Shown one piece after another: positions 60,071-64,000 of a stretch of 64,000 bases of DNA. This stretch comes from Solea solea (lineage: Eukaryota; Chordata; Actinopteri; Pleuronectiformes; Soleidae). How positions within the stretch are numbered: position 1 is the stretch's first letter; each line of letters begins with the position of its first letter. Under the pieces are notes generated by a model. The model searched no databases. It was not told the DNA's origin and saw nothing but the letters and a program-made list of their open reading frames with translations. The DNA is taken from positions 25,175,586-25,239,585 of the forward strand of contig NC_081143.1 of assembly GCF_958295425.1 (NCBI RefSeq), in the 5' to 3' direction. Made by a program: the position numbers and the translations under genes.

Positions 60071-62205
60071 ATTTTGTTATAACAAAGGTCCTAATCGCTT
60101 CATTTTGAAAGGTGTTAAATAAATAATAATAACCATTGATGAAGTTAATTACATGTATATTATTATCGTTATTATCACCGCTCACGTCCTGAAGCCAGTT
60201 TGGCTTCTTGCATCTTCTCTTCAGTACGGCTGAAAATAAATTAAACCTGTTTACGGCGAGACAGGTTTTTACAGTGCAGTGAAGCGGGAGAAGTGAGAGA
60301 ACCAGGGACTCAGGCAGACTCTGTGATAACATCATCAGCTGGTCGATCGATACAAGTTTCACACCTTGAATGTGGGGATCAAATGTAAGTGGAAAGTTTA
60401 GCTGCAGTAGGTTTGCCTTCTTCCACAGACACAGAAGAACCGGATAAGAAGGATCAATAGATATGTCTGAACATCAATATACATGACTTTGAAGTACTTC
60501 ATGAATCTTCAAGTGATAAAAATGAGGAAAAAAATCCCAGAGAAGGTAAAAAGATGGAAAAAGTCAGCAAAGCCCATCTCCAACCCAGTCATCCCACCAC
60601 CGATGCATATTCAAAAACACTTACAAACACAGGAACCTCAGGCATCGTGTGGGTGGGCCGGCAGCTCTAAGCCAAGGCATGACTGTAGAAACTATTCCAA
60701 TGTGCTCACCAGTCCCTGCCAGTCTAATGTTGTGACCTCCGTCCTCGCTTAAGATGCTGCCTGTCAGACAATACACAGTTTCACAGGTCAACAGCAGTCG
60801 AATTCATCCAAATGTAAAAATCACTCCTCAGGTTATGTGGATTGTGGACAAGATTGAGGCAACAGTGATGCAGACACAGGAGAGATGAGACGAGAGACGG
60901 TAGCCGTGCACATCTGTCTTCCCAGCACGTCTTTCCCACTTGTCCTGACGTCCATTACTACGGTGATTCTGACCAGTAGCTGATAAGATGCCAACGCTGA
61001 TACCAAACATTAATGGTAAACATCCTTCATACCAAACACACGCTGCAGCACAGTCGTCGGGAGCAACGTGGGGGTAAGTGTCTTGCCCAGAGAGACAGAG
61101 AATTACTGTCTCCATCACCTCTTCTCTTGGTCGGTTGGTTAGTTGGCCGATACCAACATAATCATGTTGTCACGGGACGGATAAAATTGTGCATATTTTA
61201 ACGCGAGTAACTTATAAATGCTGTTGAGCTCTATCAAAACATACACTCCCATTTTTTTTTGTTATTCACTTTTAAATATTCACTAGTTTAAAGGACATAT
61301 TTACAAAAGCGACAATAAATTGGAAAAATAATAATTCATCTAAATCCTTCGACTGTCGCTAAATACACCAGACTCCTCTGTTAAATATTGAGATTTTAGA
61401 CATTTACCATTTAGACTAAATGTTGGATTGTAAAGTCTTTTTAACTGATCTACAGTTGGAAACACGCCATATGTCACTTAAGCCACTACAATAATAACAA
61501 TAATAACAATAAGCACATTTTGCAGGATCAGAAGAAATCACACCGTTTGGTACTTTACTTGAATGCCTAATTGAATGTTTTTAATATTTTGTTCTTGAGT
61601 GAAATAAACAATTCGATTTGTGAAAAAATCGTGCCAGAGAATCGTGATCTCAATTCTAAGCAAAAAAAAAAAAATCCTAATCCACAGTTTTTCCAGAATG
61701 GTGCAGCCTTTATCTACCTGTGCATTGGCTAAAGTCTTGCTCATCATTCGGGAGTGCATCACCCTCCGCTCCGCTGGTGAGCCACTTTATCAAAACTGGG
61801 AATGTTTTCAGAGCCAGAAAGCTCTGGAGCGAGCCGGGACATTTTCCTCAATCTTCGCTTTTTTGATTCCGGCCGACAGGATTTCCTGTGTTTATAAAAG
61901 TCAAAGCTTATATTTGCTGACTGGCCTGATGTCAGAATAAAGGTGGAGAACAAAGATATGGCCACTCTCTCTCTGTTTATCTTATCAGACCGGTGTGACT
62001 CGTAGAGATCACTCTCTTTCCCTCTTTCGCTCCACACACACACCTCGGTCCGTCTCTGTGGGGATTTCTCTCCGGTTTGAGATCCGAACATGAACCCTCA
62101 GGAGAGCTGAGGAACAAAAAAAAAACCTGGCAAGAGGTTTAAATAACACAGACCACATATTTTGGTTTGGAGACGCTGAGGCTGATCCAAATGATAAACA
62201 ACCAC

Positions 62206-62282
62206 AGAGGGAGAGAGAGAGAGAGAGAGAAAGGAGGGGTCCTCCCAGCTCATAATTTCATCAGTGTGTGTGTGTGTGTGTT
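62206..62282. repeat. (GA)n and (TG)n microsatellites
   Basis: A GAGAGA run at 62211-62230 and a TG run at 62264-62281 near the 3' end of the window. Confidence 0.9.
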
Positions 62283-62525
62283 TATGCTGCCACTGCTGAC
62301 CCACTGAGCCACTTTTATACCGGACTTAGTCTAAGTATTTAGGGCAGACAGTTAAAGGAGGGCTGTGGCTGCTGGGATCAGGAGGAGGCAATACTAAATA
62401 TTTGAAAAGAAAAATACAAACAGTCACTGTGTCGTTGCTTTGTGTGCCGTGCAATACGACTCGAGTCATTCTGAAGGTATATTTAGGTTTAAACTCATTT
62501 AATCTGCAGCTGTTTTGATCATTGA

Positions 62526-62890
62526 TTAACCCCGAGTGCTCACGAGCCACAGATCGGTGCCGCAGGTGCACCCTTGGTAAATTGTCGTGGGAATAATACA
62601 CAACTCCTTAAATGGACATCCTGGGTGTGTGTGTGTGTGTGTGTTTATAGGTCACATATTCAGGCTTTTAAAAAAGAAGCCTTTTTTTCGTCTTCTTACG
62701 TGGTGCTGAGACAAAGTTATGATTCTTTTTCACAAAAAAGACAGTTTTTTTCTTTCATTTTTGTTCATAAAAACTGAAAAAGTGAACTTTAAAACTGTGA
62801 CGTGTTTCCACATTTCACTAATTCAATCTGATTTTAAATGTCAAAAGAAATCATCAGAAAAAGGATATAAGACACGCTATATTGCACATT
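62526..62890. mobile_element. piggyBac-like MITE, truncated copy
   Basis: TTAACCCCGAGTGCTCACGAG starts it; it then follows the 3602-4182 element in reverse through TATAGGTCACATATTCAGGC, CTGTGACGTGTTTCCA and ATAAGACACGCTATATTGCACATTCTT, after which similarity stops before the other terminus. Confidence 0.65.
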
Positions 62891-63612
62891 CTTACTTACA
62901 TTTTTGAAAAAAAATAAAAGAACACAAGCTTTGTCAGACTTTTCACTTCAGCGTCTTGATTTGATTTTTCTTCCTGTGCGTGTAAAAGGAAATCATTATA
63001 AATGAATAATTTTGTTTTGTTGAGAAAACGCGACATATGAGAACAGCGATCAACGTTTTCCAACACTTTATGCTCCAAACAACTAATCGATAAATGGGAA
63101 AATAATAGAGGTTATTGAAGAGGTTGTCGGCTACAAAGCAAAAGGTACAAATTCATCAATAATGTATAACACTGTATGCATCCAAATGTGCAATAAAGCA
63201 ATCAGTGGCCTGTCGTTAATGTCCTGAAACAGTTTAATGAAGCTGATATTTATTGTGTCGCTTCCTGAAAGATTTGCGACACCCCCCGCCCCGCCCCCCC
63301 CGTTTCCCCCGTCCCCCGTGCTCGCGAAACTTGACATTTTTATGTTTTTCATTTCATGTTCTATTACTTTTCATGTTGAAATGATGGCTGAAGCACTTCA
63401 GACTTCATAAAATGAGATCACTCTCTCAGAAATGCACATTTTTTTCTTTTTTTTAAATTATGGAAAGTAGTGTGTCGGACAGATTTAAAATGCTAATAAT
63501 GTTTGTTCATACAGTCGTTTTTTTGTTTTTGTCTAATTGTGTCTAAAATTGAACACAACAGGAGCGAGATAGGTCTATCACGATGAACATGCAGTGTGTT
63601 ATTTTTGTGTTT

Positions 63613-63658
63613 ATAAATTAAATTAAATTAAATTAAATTAAATTAAATTAAATTAAAT
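63613..63658. repeat. (AATTA)n microsatellite
   Basis: About nine pentanucleotide units. Confidence 0.95.
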
Positions 63659-64000
63659 ACACAAGATTTAAGGCTAAGCCGTGACATATTAGGCTTATTT
63701 TTATTTATCTATTTTTAAATAAATATAATTCAAACTGAATAACCTGCTACTGTAGTTTCCACAACACTTTGTTTATTACTAATTCACTTATCGGCCTCAT
63801 AAAGTTGGATAACTTATTATGTCATCATGCGCGAATAAAACAGGCCAAAATGTTACCCAAAGTGTTGATTACAGTGACGAACAGTGAAAAGTCCTCACTT
63901 TTGGTAATGACTTCTTTTTCAGGTCTTTCTCTTCTGTGTGAGCAGACTGTGCGACACATGCTGAGATTTACCACTGAAAGAGGGCAACAGTGAGCTACTG

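Larger units (their letters stand above)
56020..62200. other. Region upstream of mgat3 coding exon 1
   Basis: The acceptor at 55279 requires a non-coding mgat3 exon somewhere upstream, in this stretch or beyond the window. A candidate is the non-repetitive block 61700-62100, which on the - strand has CCATATCTTTG and GATAAGATAA; no donor could be chosen with confidence. Confidence 0.35.

Overview
The window is vertebrate nuclear DNA, most likely from a percomorph teleost fish. Evidence is the spliced gene structure, dense fish-type interspersed repeats (L2-like LINE fragments, a tRNA-derived SINE, Tc1/mariner, hAT-like and piggyBac-like elements) and many CA/GA microsatellites. No bacterial operon, CRISPR array or viral gene cluster was seen.

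Two protein-coding genes can be read with confidence. On the + strand, a C1q/TNF-related protein gene (c1qtnf6-like, with c1qtnf1-like features) has a probable non-coding first exon ending at 7540. Its first coding exon is 14561-14753 (ATG at 14573) and its second is 21595-22142. Both junctions have canonical splice sites and matching phase, giving a 242-residue secreted protein: signal peptide, Cys-rich N-terminus, 14 Gly-X-Y triplets and a C1q domain. On the - strand, a complete mgat3 coding sequence (beta-1,4-mannosyl-glycoprotein 4-beta-N-acetylglucosaminyltransferase, GnT-III, family GT17) runs from ATG 55277 to stop 47194. It has four coding exons (55277-54846, 51869-51235, 48052-47691 region split as 48052-47770 and 47691-47194), giving 615 residues. 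The human orthologues of both genes lie on 22q12-q13, which fits conserved synteny and favours c1qtnf6 over c1qtnf1.

Layout: 1-7.3 kb is repeat-rich intergenic DNA (hAT-like, piggyBac-like MITE, Tc1, L2). 7.3-22.7 kb is the c1qtnf gene, whose introns hold a tRNA-SINE, a clean hAT MITE with 8-bp target duplication, and LINE fragments. 22.7-37 kb is mainly intergenic, with a 36-bp double-palindrome satellite (24.2-24.8 kb) and one unidentified exon-like segment with two membrane helices (25.42-25.75 kb, - strand). 37-47.2 kb lies downstream of mgat3, is rich in simple repeats, contains a 13-bp minisatellite that seems to have grown inside a transposon, and may include a long mgat3 3' UTR. 47.2-55.3 kb is mgat3. 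55.3-64 kb is upstream of its coding start, where its 5' non-coding exon should lie, and is otherwise repeats.

The two genes do not form a pathway. One makes a secreted C1q-family ligand and the other a Golgi enzyme that adds the bisecting GlcNAc to N-glycans. I found no convincing new biological system. The most useful leads are the four-exon mgat3 structure, the unidentified membrane-protein exon, the palindromic satellite and the transposon-born minisatellite.
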